A stretch of DNA of 47,289 nucleotides from Gemmatimonas sp. (GCF_021298855.1 NZ_JAJTHI010000038.1:1-47289); one strand, 5' to 3'. Positions 1 through 8,397 are shown, counted from the first letter of the stretch. Made by a program: numbers and translations. The notes: generated by a model not told the origin, from the sequence alone.

Positions 1-23
1 AGTACGGCAGGGATGTGGTCGAA

Positions 24-55
24 CAAAACGGGCGCCACTGCTTCGCAGGGCGCCC
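24..55 (-). terminator. Intrinsic terminator, minus strand
   Basis: A 7-bp stem (30-36 with 49-55) continues, after a bulged A, into a 4-bp stem closed by a TTC loop. Read on the minus strand the hairpin is followed by GTTTTGTT, which makes a good Rho-independent terminator. It probably ends the minus-strand transcript of the gene whose stop is at 212. Confidence 0.6.
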
Positions 56-81
56 GATTTCCTTTGCGGTTGGGACATCGG

Positions 82-116
82 CGGCGGCGCGCAGCGCACG
101 CCGCCGTGTTGTTTTT
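82..116 (+). terminator. Intrinsic terminator, plus strand
   Basis: An 8-bp GC stem (82-89 with 99-106) with a 9-nt loop is followed by TGTTGTTTTT on the plus strand. It would end a plus-strand transcript entering from left of the window, so the first 211 bases look like a convergent intergenic region. I see no gene in them. Confidence 0.55.
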
Positions 117-211
117 CCGCATTCCAGCGTACTGCGTGCTGCAGTTCCTGCCGTCTGCCGTCTGTTGTTTTGGTCGTTGCCGCACGCGCTTGCCGCCGCC
201 CCCCGCCCCCC

Positions 212-2002
212 TCACCGCCGCGGACGCACGTTGATCCTTTGCGTGGTGGAGTCGGTGATGCCGGCGCCGCTCACCATGAGCGTGAGCTGATACTCGCCCG
301 CCGGTACGTTGGGGAAGTTCAGCGTGAGGCTGCGCCCGGCTCCACCATCGGGACGCCCGTTGTCATTGTAGCGAATGGACACCGGCGTGAGCGCCTTGGA
401 CAGCCCGATGGACGACCCCAACCGCTGCATGAAGCTCGCCCCCAGTCGCGTGGCGCGCAGTGACACCTGCAGCGGCGCGGCGGGGCTCGCCTGCCGATAC
501 ATCTCCCAGTAAATGCCGATCTGCGTACCGCCTTCGATTTCGAGCGAGCCGTACGCCTGCCCGGCATTACGCTCGAGGCTGGGCGTGGGCGACGGATCAC
601 CGCGCTGCAGCAGCAGATAGTCGGAGAGGCGCACCTCGCCGGTGAGCGGCTGTACCGTGGTGCGCACGCGCGCCACCCGCTTCCCCACCGGCGCCAGCAC
701 CTCGAGGCTCGCCAGCGACGGACGCATGAGCGGTACCAGCAGCGCCCCGTTGGCGCCGGCACTGTCCTTCGTCACCGTGCGCGCGGGGGTGTCGTCGAGG
801 CGGTCCACCGTAAGCCCCGCCATGTACGGTGCGCGTCCCATTTCGAGCTCGCGCATGAGCCGATAGCCGCCCGCCAGCAACGTGGTGTCACCCCGGCGGA
901 AGCGCGCGAACTGATGCGGCAGCGCCCCGTAGCCGGCGGCGTAGCGCGTGCTGTAGCGCATGCGCGCCTTCTTGCGCCGCGGATCCCAGTCGGCCGACGT
1001 GGACGTGATCGGATTCTCGATCGCCTCCACGGTGGGCATGAAGTCGTAGCTGGGCGTGGGCTCGTGCCCGATGACCTGCGGCGGGCGCGGGTCGGCCACC
1101 CCACCGTTCTGCACCGACCACGCGGTGGGCCAACCGTAGCGTACCTGCGACTCGAGCAGGTCATCGCCCCACTGCAGGTCGTACGGAATGCGCCCCAGCG
1201 CGTGCACGCGCGACATGGTGCGCCGCGCGTAGAACTCGTTGCGCAGGTCGTTGCCCGGCAGCATCCAGAGCGGCTGCGCGAGACGGAAGATACGCTCGTT
1301 GCGCGCACGGCGGCCGTCGCACCCCAGCCCCTTGTAGCTCGCATGCTGGAACGGGTCGAGCCACATGGTGATGTCGGTCCACTCACACCGCTGGTCGGCG
1401 GGCATGGCCGCGAGCGCCCGCTCGAACGCCTGTCCGCTGGCGACATGCTGGTTGGCATTGTGCAGCGCGAGTCCCCGCAGCGCCTGACACCACCATTCGG
1501 TGCCGCCGCACGCGCGCGCCGCCACGATGGCGGTGTCCACGAAGCCGCCCTCGATGGCATAGCGTACGCGCATGCCGCTCACCCAATCATCTTTGGGGTC
1601 GGCCGCCTGCGCCCGCCCCAGCAGCTCCATCAGCTGCTCGCGCTCCAGCTTCGCATCGGCCCGCTCGGCCGGCGGCGGCACGTCGCCGTTGTTGTTCCAG
1701 TAGCAGATGCGCCCCAGCGGCACTTCGCAGGTGGCATCGGCACCGCCGTTGTAGAAGCGCAGCCCCAACCGATGGTTGCGCTCGAAGGCATCCTGCAGCC
1801 CGCGTGCCTGCGAGCCCAGCGCGCCGACACTGCTGGGCGAGCCGCGCAGCGGATCGCGCGATGGCGCTGGACGGGTGCTGTCGGCGGCAGCGGGTGGCGT
1901 ATTGTTGGCCTGGGCGGCGGCCGAGCGCGACGCGCCGGCGCCCGCCATGATGGCGAGCACCGGCAGAATCCGGTGAAGCAGACGGAGACGGGTGCGGCGC
2001 AC
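212..2002 (-). CDS. Secreted GWxTD-like domain protein
   Basis: About 596 residues from a GTG start that leaves a normal signal peptide (RTRLRLLHRILPVLAIM, cleaved after SAAAQ). The frame is open upstream to 2095, with another GTG at 2047. After the signal comes an Ala/Pro-rich segment, a helical region with TPR-like Ala/Leu spacing, then NEFYARRTMSRVHALG and RYGWPTAWSVQNG. That arrangement resembles the GWxTD domain of Bacteroidota and Gemmatimonadota, with the TD of the motif changed to TA. The C-terminal third is beta-rich and could be a sandwich domain (NFPNVPAGEYQLTLMV). Probably periplasmic or surface-attached. It lies 135 bp downstream of the outer-membrane barrel gene on the same strand, so the two may be cotranscribed. 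The family call is by motif only and the function is unknown. Confidence 0.6.
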   Translation of the reverse strand: MRRTRLRLLHRILPVLAIMAGAGASRSAAAQANNTPPAAADSTRPAPSRDPLRGSPSSVGALGSQARGLQDAFERNHRLGLRFYNGGADATCEVPLGRICYWNNNGDVPPPAERADAKLEREQLMELLGRAQAADPKDDWVSGMRVRYAIEGGFVDTAIVAARACGGTEWWCQALRGLALHNANQHVASGQAFERALAAMPADQRCEWTDITMWLDPFQHASYKGLGCDGRRARNERIFRLAQPLWMLPGNDLRNEFYARRTMSRVHALGRIPYDLQWGDDLLESQVRYGWPTAWSVQNGGVADPRPPQVIGHEPTPSYDFMPTVEAIENPITSTSADWDPRRKKARMRYSTRYAAGYGALPHQFARFRRGDTTLLAGGYRLMRELEMGRAPYMAGLTVDRLDDTPARTVTKDSAGANGALLVPLMRPSLASLEVLAPVGKRVARVRTTVQPLTGEVRLSDYLLLQRGDPSPTPSLERNAGQAYGSLEIEGGTQIGIYWEMYRQASPAAPLQVSLRATRLGASFMQRLGSSIGLSKALTPVSIRYNDNGRPDGGAGRSLTLNFPNVPAGEYQLTLMVSGAGITDSTTQRINVRPRR

Positions 2003-2137
2003 GCCGCTGGCGCGACGTGATCCTGTGGTGAACGCGAGCTGATCCACGTGACTGTCCGGAGAAAGTGCCTGCCGCTGCAGAACGTACCGCTGCAACCTAC
2101 CGACCCGACGCCGGCACCGGGATCACGCCGCGCACCG

Positions 2138-2764
2138 TCAGAAGCGCAGCTTCACACCCGCCGTCAGCGCCCAGTTGTGCGCCAGGTTGCCCTCGGCGCG
2201 AAACCCGATGGCGTCTTCCGAGTTGAAGCGGCCAATCCAGTCCTTCGCCTGGACGCGGATCAGCAACCCGTCGGACACCCCTACATCCACCCCTACACCG
2301 GCCGTGTAGGCGACGTTCGACGAACGCGCCTCGAGCACCCGGACCTGCAGATCGTTGGTCATGCCGCCAATGCCGCCCTGCACGAACGGCGCAATGCCCT
2401 GTGAACGGCCGGCAAGGCCGCCAAGTTCGAGGCCGACATCGTACAGCCAAATGTTGGCCGACCCCACATTGATGCCGAGGTTGAGCGGCCCCCCAATTCG
2501 CAGATCCCCTGAGGCATAGGCCAGGTTGCCCACCAGCGACACGCCACGGGTGAGCGGAATGCCCCCCTGCACCCCCACCATGGGGGCATTGGTGGCGGCA
2601 ATGTTGGTACCCACCGGCCCGTCATACCAGTTGCCGGTGAGCAGCACGCCGGCGTACGGGGTGAGGTGCGCGCCAACACCGGTTTGCGCCCGCAGCGCCG
2701 AGCCGGCAACGAGGGTCGAGGCGGCAGCGGCGCCGGCCACGAAGCGAACGACCGAGGACATCAT
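2138..2764 (-). CDS. Outer-membrane beta-barrel protein
   Basis: 208 residues with a signal peptide ending in ALRAQ. The mature part is made of alternating strands with glycine turns (LTPYAGVLLTG, VGVQGGIPLT, APFVQGGIGG, YTAGVGVDVGV) and ends in LTAGVKLRF, a terminal aromatic residue as expected for Bam-inserted barrels. Length and pattern fit the small OmpA/OmpW-like eight-strand barrels; no specific substrate is visible. Two adjacent ATG codons occur at the start. GGAG lies 5 nt before the first and 8 nt before the second, so either may be used. Confidence 0.75.
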   Translation of the reverse strand: MMSSVVRFVAGAAAASTLVAGSALRAQTGVGAHLTPYAGVLLTGNWYDGPVGTNIAATNAPMVGVQGGIPLTRGVSLVGNLAYASGDLRIGGPLNLGINVGSANIWLYDVGLELGGLAGRSQGIAPFVQGGIGGMTNDLQVRVLEARSSNVAYTAGVGVDVGVSDGLLIRVQAKDWIGRFNSEDAIGFRAEGNLAHNWALTAGVKLRF

Positions 2765-2873
2765 GGAGACTCCGAATTGAGGGACATGCCCCCACAGCGC
2801 AGAGGAGGGGCCAGCGGCGCTGACGCCCGCAAGTACTTGCAGGAAAGCAACTTGCCAATATGCGCCGGCTCTG

Positions 2874-2914
2874 GCTGTCCACTTACGTGGACAGCGTGAT
2901 GCCCGCTATGCGGG
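2874..2914 (-). terminator. Double hairpin after the terC-like gene
   Basis: Two consecutive perfect hairpins: a 9-bp stem (2874-2882 with 2887-2895, loop TTAC) and a 5-bp stem (2902-2906 with 2910-2914, loop TAT). They lie just beyond the stop of the minus-strand terC-like gene. No T-run follows on either strand, so termination or 3' end protection is an inference. Confidence 0.4.
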
Positions 2915-2920
2915 AAGGGG

Positions 2921-3658
2921 TCAGGCACCCGTCCTGCGTACCGCCCCCTCCTTCTTCCGCACCCGGATGTTCAGCATCTCCACCAGGACCGAGAAGGCCA
3001 TGGCCGCGTAGGTATAGCCCTTGGGGATGTGCTGCCCCATGCCCTCAGCCACCAGGTTGGTGCCGATGAGGACGAGGAACGCCAGCGCCAGCATCTTCAC
3101 CGTGGGGTGGCGATCCACGAAGTCGCTGATCGGGCGCGCCGCCACGAGCATCACCGCCAGCGCCACCACATTGGCGAGGATCATGATGCTCACCTCGTCG
3201 GCCATGCCCACCGCGGTGATCACGGAGTCGAGCGAGAACACGATGTCGAGCACCATGATCTGGGCGATGGTGGTCCAGAGCGAACGGACGGCGCGGGCGG
3301 CCTGCTCCTGCTCTTCGTCGGGTCCTTCCAGCTTGTGATGGATCTCCATGGTGGCCTTGCCGATGAGAAACAGGCCGCCGAGCAGCAGAATGAGATCGCG
3401 CCCCGAGATGTCGTGCCCCAGCACCGCGAAGAGCGGCCGCGTGAGTTGCATGACCCAGGTGATGGAGAGCAGCAGCAGAATGCGGGTGACGAACGCCCCC
3501 GCCAGCCCCAGCGAGCGGGCCTTGGGCTGCTCCTCCGGCGGCAATTTGCCGGAGAGAATGGAGATGAAAATGATGTTGTCGATGCCGAGCACGATCTCGA
3601 GCACCGACAGCGTGAGCAGGGAAATCCACGCCTGCGTATCGGAAATCCAGTCGAACAT
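2921..3658 (-). CDS. TerC/YkoY-family integral membrane protein
   Basis: 245 residues, about seven hydrophobic segments. The family signatures are clear: EIVLGIDNIIFISIL near the N terminus and DIVFSLDSVITAVGMA in the middle, the two acidic repeats that bind a metal ion in the membrane. Members are linked to manganese export and to metal supply for secreted enzymes, and some to tellurite resistance. The length matches the short YgdQ/YkoY-like branch without CBS domains. The ATG start follows a signal-less N terminus (MFDWISDTQ). It is divergent from queC across 87 bp. That gap holds no recognisable yybP-ykoY manganese riboswitch. Confidence 0.88.
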   Translation of the reverse strand: MFDWISDTQAWISLLTLSVLEIVLGIDNIIFISILSGKLPPEEQPKARSLGLAGAFVTRILLLLSITWVMQLTRPLFAVLGHDISGRDLILLLGGLFLIGKATMEIHHKLEGPDEEQEQAARAVRSLWTTIAQIMVLDIVFSLDSVITAVGMADEVSIMILANVVALAVMLVAARPISDFVDRHPTVKMLALAFLVLIGTNLVAEGMGQHIPKGYTYAAMAFSVLVEMLNIRVRKKEGAVRRTGA

Positions 3659-3745
3659 GTGGGAACACTCGCCAAGTGAGGCGGCCGGGGCAATTGGACG
3701 GCGAGCTCACGCCCGCCAGACGGCCTCCGTTAGTTTTCGCGCGAT

Positions 3746-4462
3746 ATGACTGGTGAACCGAACTCGGCCCCGTCGGGGCGCCCTGCCGTCGTGCTGCTCT
3801 CCGGCGGACTCGACTCCACGACGGTACTGGCCGTGGCCAAACGGGAAGGGTACACGCCCCACGCCATGACCTTCCGGTATGGCCAGCGGCATTCGGTGGA
3901 GATTGACGCGGCGCGGCGGGTGGCTCACGCCATGGGGGTGGCGCACCACGTGGTGGTGGACATTGACCTGCGGCAGTGGGGCGGCTCGGCGCTGACCGCC
4001 GACATGGCGGTGCCCAAGGACCGCGATGTGGACCAGTCGGCCAACGAGATTCCGGTTACGTACGTACCGGCGCGCAACACGATTTTCCTGTCGTTCGCGC
4101 TGGCGTGGGCGGAGGTGCTGGGGGCGGATGCCATCTTCATCGGGGTCAACGCGCTCGACTATTCGGGGTATCCCGATTGCCGCCCCGAGTACGTGGCCGC
4201 CTTCGAGCAGATGGCCAACCTGGCCACGGCGGCCGGCGTGCAGGGCACGTCGCGGCTGCGCATCCATGCGCCGCTGCAGCATCTCACCAAGGCCCAGATC
4301 GTGACCCTCGGGCAGGGCCTGGGCGTGGATTACAGTCTGACCACGAGCTGCTACGACCCTGCAGCCGATGGTACCGCCTGCGGGCATTGCGACGCCTGTC
4401 AGCTGCGGCTGCGCGGCTTTGCCGACGCCGGCGCGCGGGACCCCATCGCGTACGCGAGCTGA
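3746..4462 (+). CDS. queC: 7-cyano-7-deazaguanine synthase QueC
   Basis: 238 residues. Converts 7-carboxy-7-deazaguanine to preQ0 with ATP and ammonia, in the cytoplasm, on the way to queuosine in tRNA (or deazaguanine bases in DNA). The PP-loop SGGLDSTT is at residues 19-26. [21 protein letters not shown] and [16 protein letters not shown] are standard family blocks. The C-terminal zinc site is complete with C202, C212, C215 and C218. The length is normal for the family. The ATG start gives a 12-residue leader before the first strand. The queE start lies 2 nt after its stop, so the two genes form an operon. Confidence 0.96.
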   Translation: MTGEPNSAPSGRPAVVLLSGGLDSTTVLAVAKREGYTPHAMTFRYGQRHSVEIDAARRVAHAMGVAHHVVVDIDLRQWGGSALTADMAVPKDRDVDQSANEIPVTYVPARNTIFLSFALAWAEVLGADAIFIGVNALDYSGYPDCRPEYVAAFEQMANLATAAGVQGTSRLRIHAPLQHLTKAQIVTLGQGLGVDYSLTTSCYDPAADGTACGHCDACQLRLRGFADAGARDPIAYAS

Positions 4463-4464
4463 CG

Positions 4465-5103
4465 GTGGCGTACACGGTCAAGGAGTGCTTCTACACCCTG
4501 CAGGGCGAAGGGGTGAACGCCGGGCGGGCGGCGGTGTTCTGCCGCTTTTCGGGGTGCAACCTGTGGACGGGGCGCGAGGCCGATCGCGAGCAGGCGGTGT
4601 GCACCTTCTGCGATACCGATTTCGTGGGGGTTGGCCCCGATGGGGGCAAGTTCAGCACGGCCAAGGAGTTGGCGGCCTTCGTGAAGAGCCGGTGGCCGGG
4701 CGATGCGCCCGCCGACGTGAGGCCGTTCGTGGTGTGCACCGGGGGCGAGCCGCTGCTGCAGCTGGACGCCGAGGCGGTGGCAGCGCTGCACGCCGTGGGG
4801 TTCGAGGTGGCGGTCGAGACCAACGGCACGCAGCCGGCGCCTGATGGGCTCGACTGGGTATGCGTGAGTCCCAAAGCCAACGCCCCGGTGGTGCTCACCA
4901 CCGGGGACGAGATCAAGCTGGTGTACCCGCAGCCGCTGGCCATGCCCGAGCGGTTCGAGGGGTTGGCGTTTCGCCACTTTCTGCTGCAGCCCATGGACGG
5001 GCCGGACCAGGCGGCCAATACCCGCGCCGCGCTGGCGTACTGCCTGGCGCACCCCCGTTGGAGGCTGTCGGTGCAGACCCACAAGGTGGTGGGGATTCGG
5101 TAG
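4465..5103 (+). CDS. queE: 7-carboxy-7-deazaguanine synthase QueE
   Basis: 212 residues from a GTG start two bases after the queC stop. Radical-SAM enzyme that rearranges carboxy-tetrahydropterin to carboxy-deazaguanine, the step before QueC. The cluster motif is the CX14CX2C variant: C31, C46 and C49 (GCNLWTGRE, then CTFCDTDF), rather than the usual CX3CX2C. Other family blocks are YTLQGEG (residues 10-16), CTGGEPLLQLD, VETNGT, VSPKAN and LQPMDG. No queD or folE homologue lies in this window, so the rest of the pathway must be elsewhere. Downstream is the heptamer repeat region. Confidence 0.95.
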   Translation: MAYTVKECFYTLQGEGVNAGRAAVFCRFSGCNLWTGREADREQAVCTFCDTDFVGVGPDGGKFSTAKELAAFVKSRWPGDAPADVRPFVVCTGGEPLLQLDAEAVAALHAVGFEVAVETNGTQPAPDGLDWVCVSPKANAPVVLTTGDEIKLVYPQPLAMPERFEGLAFRHFLLQPMDGPDQAANTRAALAYCLAHPRWRLSVQTHKVVGIR

Positions 5104-5130
5104 GAGAGGCACGCGGAGGCCCAAGTGGCA

Positions 5131-5221
5131 GGCCACCGGCCACCGGCCACCGGCAACCGGCCACCGGCAACCGGCAACCGGCAACCGGCAACCGGCAACC
5201 GGCAACCGGCAACCCGCAACT
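5131..5221 (+). repeat. Heptamer tandem repeat, left arm (GGCMACC)n
   Basis: Twelve back-to-back copies of a 7-bp unit, GGCCACC or GGCAACC, run without interruption from 5131 to 5214, followed by one degenerate unit. The variants are ordered: mostly CC-type first, then eight AA-type in a row apart from one interruption. This is the left arm of the larger palindrome centred near 5246. Confidence 0.9.
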
Positions 5222-5270
5222 CGAAACTCCCCGATGTACGCGAGATATCGCCGATCTACGGGGAGTTTCG
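5222..5270 (+). repeat. Central 12-bp inverted repeat
   Basis: CGAAACTCCCCG at 5222-5233 is the exact reverse complement of CGGGGAGTTTCG at 5259-5270, with a 25-nt loop. Complementarity extends outward for about 11 more bases with two mismatches into the flanking heptamer tracts. No T-run follows, so it is not an ordinary intrinsic terminator, although it does lie between queE and the next gene. Confidence 0.85.
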
Positions 5271-5341
5271 GGTTACGGGTTACGGGTTACGGGTTTCGGG
5301 TTTCGGGTTTCGGGTTTCGGGTTTCGGGTTTCGGGTTTCGG
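5265..5341 (+). repeat. Heptamer tandem repeat, right arm (GTTWCGG)n
   Basis: Eleven uninterrupted heptamers: one GTTTCGG, three GTTACGG, then seven GTTTCGG. In register this is close to the reverse complement of the left tract (GGTTGCC against GGTTACG or GGTTTCG). The remaining intergenic DNA, 5342-5473, leads into the NlpC/P60 gene and shows no clear promoter consensus. Confidence 0.9.
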
Positions 5342-5473
5342 GAATGCCGCCCTGCACCACACCGTTCCCGCCGCGTGACGTTTCAGGCTGGTGCATTGGC
5401 CGGCTCGTACATACCTTGACCGTCGCTCGTCTATAAGGTCCGAGCCTGCCAGATCACCGTCCGCGCCCTCTTC

Positions 5474-6046
5474 GTGACTCCACGCCTCCGCCTTTTGTTT
5501 CCCGTGCTCGCCGCCGCGCTCGTCGCGACGTCGTCGGCACAGGCGCAGGGTGTGGGTGGGGCTGCCCTTGAATCGAAGAAGCCGTTCGCGGCGTTCAATG
5601 CGTCGGCCGAGCGGTTGCGCGACAGCATCGTGTCCAAGGCCCGCGGTTCGGTGGGGACACGCTACAAGCTGGGGGGCACGAAGCCCGGTATCGGTCTCGA
5701 CTGCAGTGGTCTGGTGCGCTACGCCATGGGCGTGCTCGACGTGGTGCTGCCGCGCACGGCGCAGGGGCAGGCCGGCGCCGGTGCCGAGGTCCCCAGGGAT
5801 GTGGCGGCGCTCAAGCCCGGCGACGTGCTCACGTTCGGGCGCGGTTCACGCATCTCGCACGTGGGCATCTACGTGGGCGACGGCAAGATGATTCACGCCA
5901 GCACGTCCCAGCGCCGCGTCATCGAGACGTCCATCACCAAGCGCAACCCCCTCATTCGCCAGTGGAAGGGCGTGCGCCGGTTCGTCGACACCAACTCGGT
6001 GCGCCTGCGCGACAGCCTGCTGGCCATGGCGGACTCGCTGCGCTGA
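5474..6046 (+). CDS. Secreted NlpC/P60 cysteine peptidase
   Basis: 190 residues from a GTG start with a signal peptide (LRLLFPVLAAALVATS, cleaved after AQAQ). The NlpC/P60 domain covers roughly residues 50-150. The catalytic triad is visible as C77 in GLDCSGLVRYAMG, H129 in RISHVGIYVG and H141 in MIHAS. Enzymes of this type cut D-Glu to diaminopimelate bonds in peptidoglycan stem peptides in the periplasm. No SH3 or LysM targeting domain is attached. A strong intrinsic terminator follows at 6074, so the gene is probably monocistronic. Confidence 0.9.
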   Translation: MTPRLRLLFPVLAAALVATSSAQAQGVGGAALESKKPFAAFNASAERLRDSIVSKARGSVGTRYKLGGTKPGIGLDCSGLVRYAMGVLDVVLPRTAQGQAGAGAEVPRDVAALKPGDVLTFGRGSRISHVGIYVGDGKMIHASTSQRRVIETSITKRNPLIRQWKGVRRFVDTNSVRLRDSLLAMADSLR

Positions 6047-6073
6047 GGTCGGCTTCAGCGTTTTGGGTGGTAC

Positions 6074-6104
6074 GCGGCGCGCCTTCGGCGCGCCGCTTTT
6101 GTTT
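6074..6104 (+). terminator. Strong intrinsic terminator
   Basis: A perfect 10-bp GC stem (6074-6083 with 6087-6096) with loop TTC is followed directly by TTTTGTTT. It ends the NlpC/P60 transcript and also forms the left end of the composite palindrome described next. Confidence 0.85.
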
Positions 6105-6233
6105 GCAGGGGAGGGAGCAGGGAGCAGGGGAAGAGGAGGCGGGCAGCAGGGGCGCCCCCTCTTCCCCGTTCCCCCTGACCGTCTGCCCCCTGCTCCCTCC
6201 CTTGTCAACAAAGGCCGCGCCGCAGGCGCGGCC
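6105..6233 (+). repeat. G-rich/C-rich palindrome with minus-strand terminator
   Basis: GGGAGGGAGCAGGG at 6109-6122 pairs exactly with CCCTGCTCCCTCCC at 6188-6201, and an inner 10-bp arm (6127-6136 with 6158-6167) nests within it. The plus-strand arm fits a G-quadruplex pattern (four G-runs with loops of 1, 4 and 4). At 6213-6233 a 9-bp hairpin follows which, read on the minus strand, is trailed by TTTGTT. The whole stretch from 6074 to 6233 is thus roughly symmetrical. Bases 6234-6339 hold only the leader of the S9 gene. Confidence 0.75.
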
Positions 6234-6339
6234 ACCCCTTCCCACCGCACCGCACGGTTGCGGCAACGGCGCCCGGCGCGCACCGTTGCGGCAGTGCCCG
6301 TGCACACGGGCATCCCGCCTCAACCGGAGATCCCTCCTG

Positions 6340-8397
6340 ATGCAGCAACTGACCCGTCCGTGGCGGCGCGTGTGGCTCGTGGCCGCGCTCGCCCTCCCCG
6401 CTACGCTCGCCCCGTCATCTCACCTGCTGGCGCAGGGCGCGCCGCCCAAGGATCGCCTCACCCTTGCCGACTACTTCAACTGGGAAGATGTCGGCAACCC
6501 CGCGCTCTCCCCTGATGGCCGGCAGGTGCTGTACACGCGTACCTGGATCGACCAGCTGAACGATCGGCGCGAATCGTCGGTGTGGATCATGAACGCCGAC
6601 GGCACGAGGAACCGCTTCCTCGTGAAGGGGTCGGACGCCCGCTGGAGCCCAGACGGCACCCGCATCGCCTATGTGGCCCCGGGTGAACCGGGCGGGGCGC
6701 AGCTGTGGGTGCGCTACATGGACGCCGAAGGGGCAACCACGCAGATCACGCGACTCACCGAAGCGCCGAGCGAAATCGAGTGGAGCCCCGACGGCAAGTC
6801 CATCGCCTTCGGCATGCTCGTGCGTCAGAGCGACGACTGGCGCATTGCCATGCCCGCCGCACCACGCGGTGCGAAGTGGGTGGAACCGCCGCGCGTGGTG
6901 ACCAAGGTGCGCTACCGCGCCGACCGGCAGGGCTTCCTGGAGAACGGACTGCGTCAGCTGTTCACCGTACCCGCCGATGGCGGAACGCCGCGCCAGATCA
7001 CCAGCGGAGAGTGGCCCGCCAACGGCAACAGCTGGACGCCCGACGGCAAGGCGCTGCTGTTCACCTCCAATCGCGTGGCCGACGCCGAGTACACCTGGCG
7101 CCAGAGCGACATCTACAAGGTGGACGTGGCCAGCGGCACCGTGACGCCGCTGACGAAGCGCAATGGCCCCGACGGCAGCCCCGTGCCCAGCCCCGATGGC
7201 CGCTACATCGCGTACACCGGGTACGACAGCACCGACGCCACCTGGAAGGACGCGATCCTGTACGTGATGGATGCCGACGGCAGCAACCCGCGCGCGCTCA
7301 CCGAAAAGCTCGACCGCTCGCCGGCCGGCATGATGTGGGCGCCCGATGCGTCAGGCGTGTACTTCAACGCCGAGAACGAAGGCTCCCGCCACCTGTACTT
7401 TGCGTCACTCAAGGGTGAGGTGCGTCAGGTGACCAAGGGGGCGCAGGTGCTCACCGTGACCGATCTCGGCAAGTCGTTCCTCGCCGTGGGGACCATGAGC
7501 ACCGCATCGCGTCCCACCGATATCGTGGCCTTCGACGTGCGCACCCCCGCGCCGCGGTGGCTCACCGACGTGAACGGCGACGTGCTGGCCGGCAAGCAGC
7601 TCGCGACCACCGAGGAGGTCTGGTACACCTCCGTGGATGGCTACAAGATCCAGGGGTGGATCGTGAAGCCCGCCGACTTCGATCCGAAGAAGAAGTACCC
7701 GCTCATGCTCGAGATTCACGGCGGCCCGCACAGCATGTACAACGTGGGCTTCAGCTTCGCGCGCCAGGATCACGCGGCCAACGGGTATCTCATCCTGTAC
7801 ACCAATCCGCGCGGCAGCACCGGCTACGGCAGCGCCTTCGGCAACGCCATCAAGAACGCGTATCCCGGCAAGGACTACGATGATCTCATGGCGGGCGTGG
7901 ATACCGTCATCAACCGCGGCTACGTGGACCGCAACCGCCTGTACGTCTTCGGCTGCTCGGGCGGCGGCGTGCTCACCAGCTGGATCGTGGGGCACACGAA
8001 CCGCTTCGCTGCGGCGAGTGCCAACTGCCCGGTCACGAACTGGCTGAGCTTCGTGGGCACCACCGACGGCTCCAGCTGGTACTACAACTTCGCCAAGTAT
8101 CCGTGGGATGACCCGAGCGAGCACCTCAAGCGGTCACCGCTCATGTATGTGGGCAACGTGCAGACGCCCACCATGCTCATGACGGGCGTGAACGACCTGC
8201 GTACCCCCATGGGGCAAACCGAGGAGTACTATGAGGCGCTCAAGATCCGCAAAGTGCCCACCGCGATGATCCGCTTCAACAATGAATGGCACGGGACGAG
8301 CTCGACCCCGTCCAACTTCCTGCGCACCCAGCTCTATCTGCGCAGCTGGTTCGAGAAGTACACCCAGCCGCCCGCGGCGAAGGTCACGCAGGAGTGA
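6340..8397 (+). CDS. Secreted S9 prolyl-oligopeptidase-family peptidase
   Basis: 685 residues from an ATG preceded by CCGGAG, with a signal peptide ending near SSHLLAQG. Residues ~45-430 form a PD40/TolB-like propeller (LSPDGRQVLY, WSPDGTRIAY, WSPDGKSIAF, WTPDGKALLF, PSPDGRYIAY). The rest is an alpha/beta-hydrolase domain beginning around the EIHGGPHSMYNVGF oxyanion block. The triad is visible: S540 in FGCSGGG, D619 in VNDLRTP and H651 in NEWHGT. Probably a periplasmic or secreted peptidase of the acylaminoacyl/dipeptidyl type. Substrate specificity cannot be read from sequence. Cys replaces the common Trp/His before the nucleophile. Confidence 0.9.
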   Translation: MQQLTRPWRRVWLVAALALPATLAPSSHLLAQGAPPKDRLTLADYFNWEDVGNPALSPDGRQVLYTRTWIDQLNDRRESSVWIMNADGTRNRFLVKGSDARWSPDGTRIAYVAPGEPGGAQLWVRYMDAEGATTQITRLTEAPSEIEWSPDGKSIAFGMLVRQSDDWRIAMPAAPRGAKWVEPPRVVTKVRYRADRQGFLENGLRQLFTVPADGGTPRQITSGEWPANGNSWTPDGKALLFTSNRVADAEYTWRQSDIYKVDVASGTVTPLTKRNGPDGSPVPSPDGRYIAYTGYDSTDATWKDAILYVMDADGSNPRALTEKLDRSPAGMMWAPDASGVYFNAENEGSRHLYFASLKGEVRQVTKGAQVLTVTDLGKSFLAVGTMSTASRPTDIVAFDVRTPAPRWLTDVNGDVLAGKQLATTEEVWYTSVDGYKIQGWIVKPADFDPKKKYPLMLEIHGGPHSMYNVGFSFARQDHAANGYLILYTNPRGSTGYGSAFGNAIKNAYPGKDYDDLMAGVDTVINRGYVDRNRLYVFGCSGGGVLTSWIVGHTNRFAAASANCPVTNWLSFVGTTDGSSWYYNFAKYPWDDPSEHLKRSPLMYVGNVQTPTMLMTGVNDLRTPMGQTEEYYEALKIRKVPTAMIRFNNEWHGTSSTPSNFLRTQLYLRSWFEKYTQPPAAKVTQE

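Noticed and set aside
1-211. Short open frames starting at 13 and 15
   Set aside because: Run across two opposing terminator hairpins, no ribosome site and no recognisable protein.
3659-3745. preQ1 or yybP-ykoY riboswitch between the terC-like gene and queC
   Set aside because: Only 87 bp, no conserved riboswitch core on either strand.
5415-5437. Sigma-70 promoter TTGACC / TATAAG before the NlpC/P60 gene
   Set aside because: The two boxes are only about 11 bp apart, too close for a normal promoter, although each box looks good alone.
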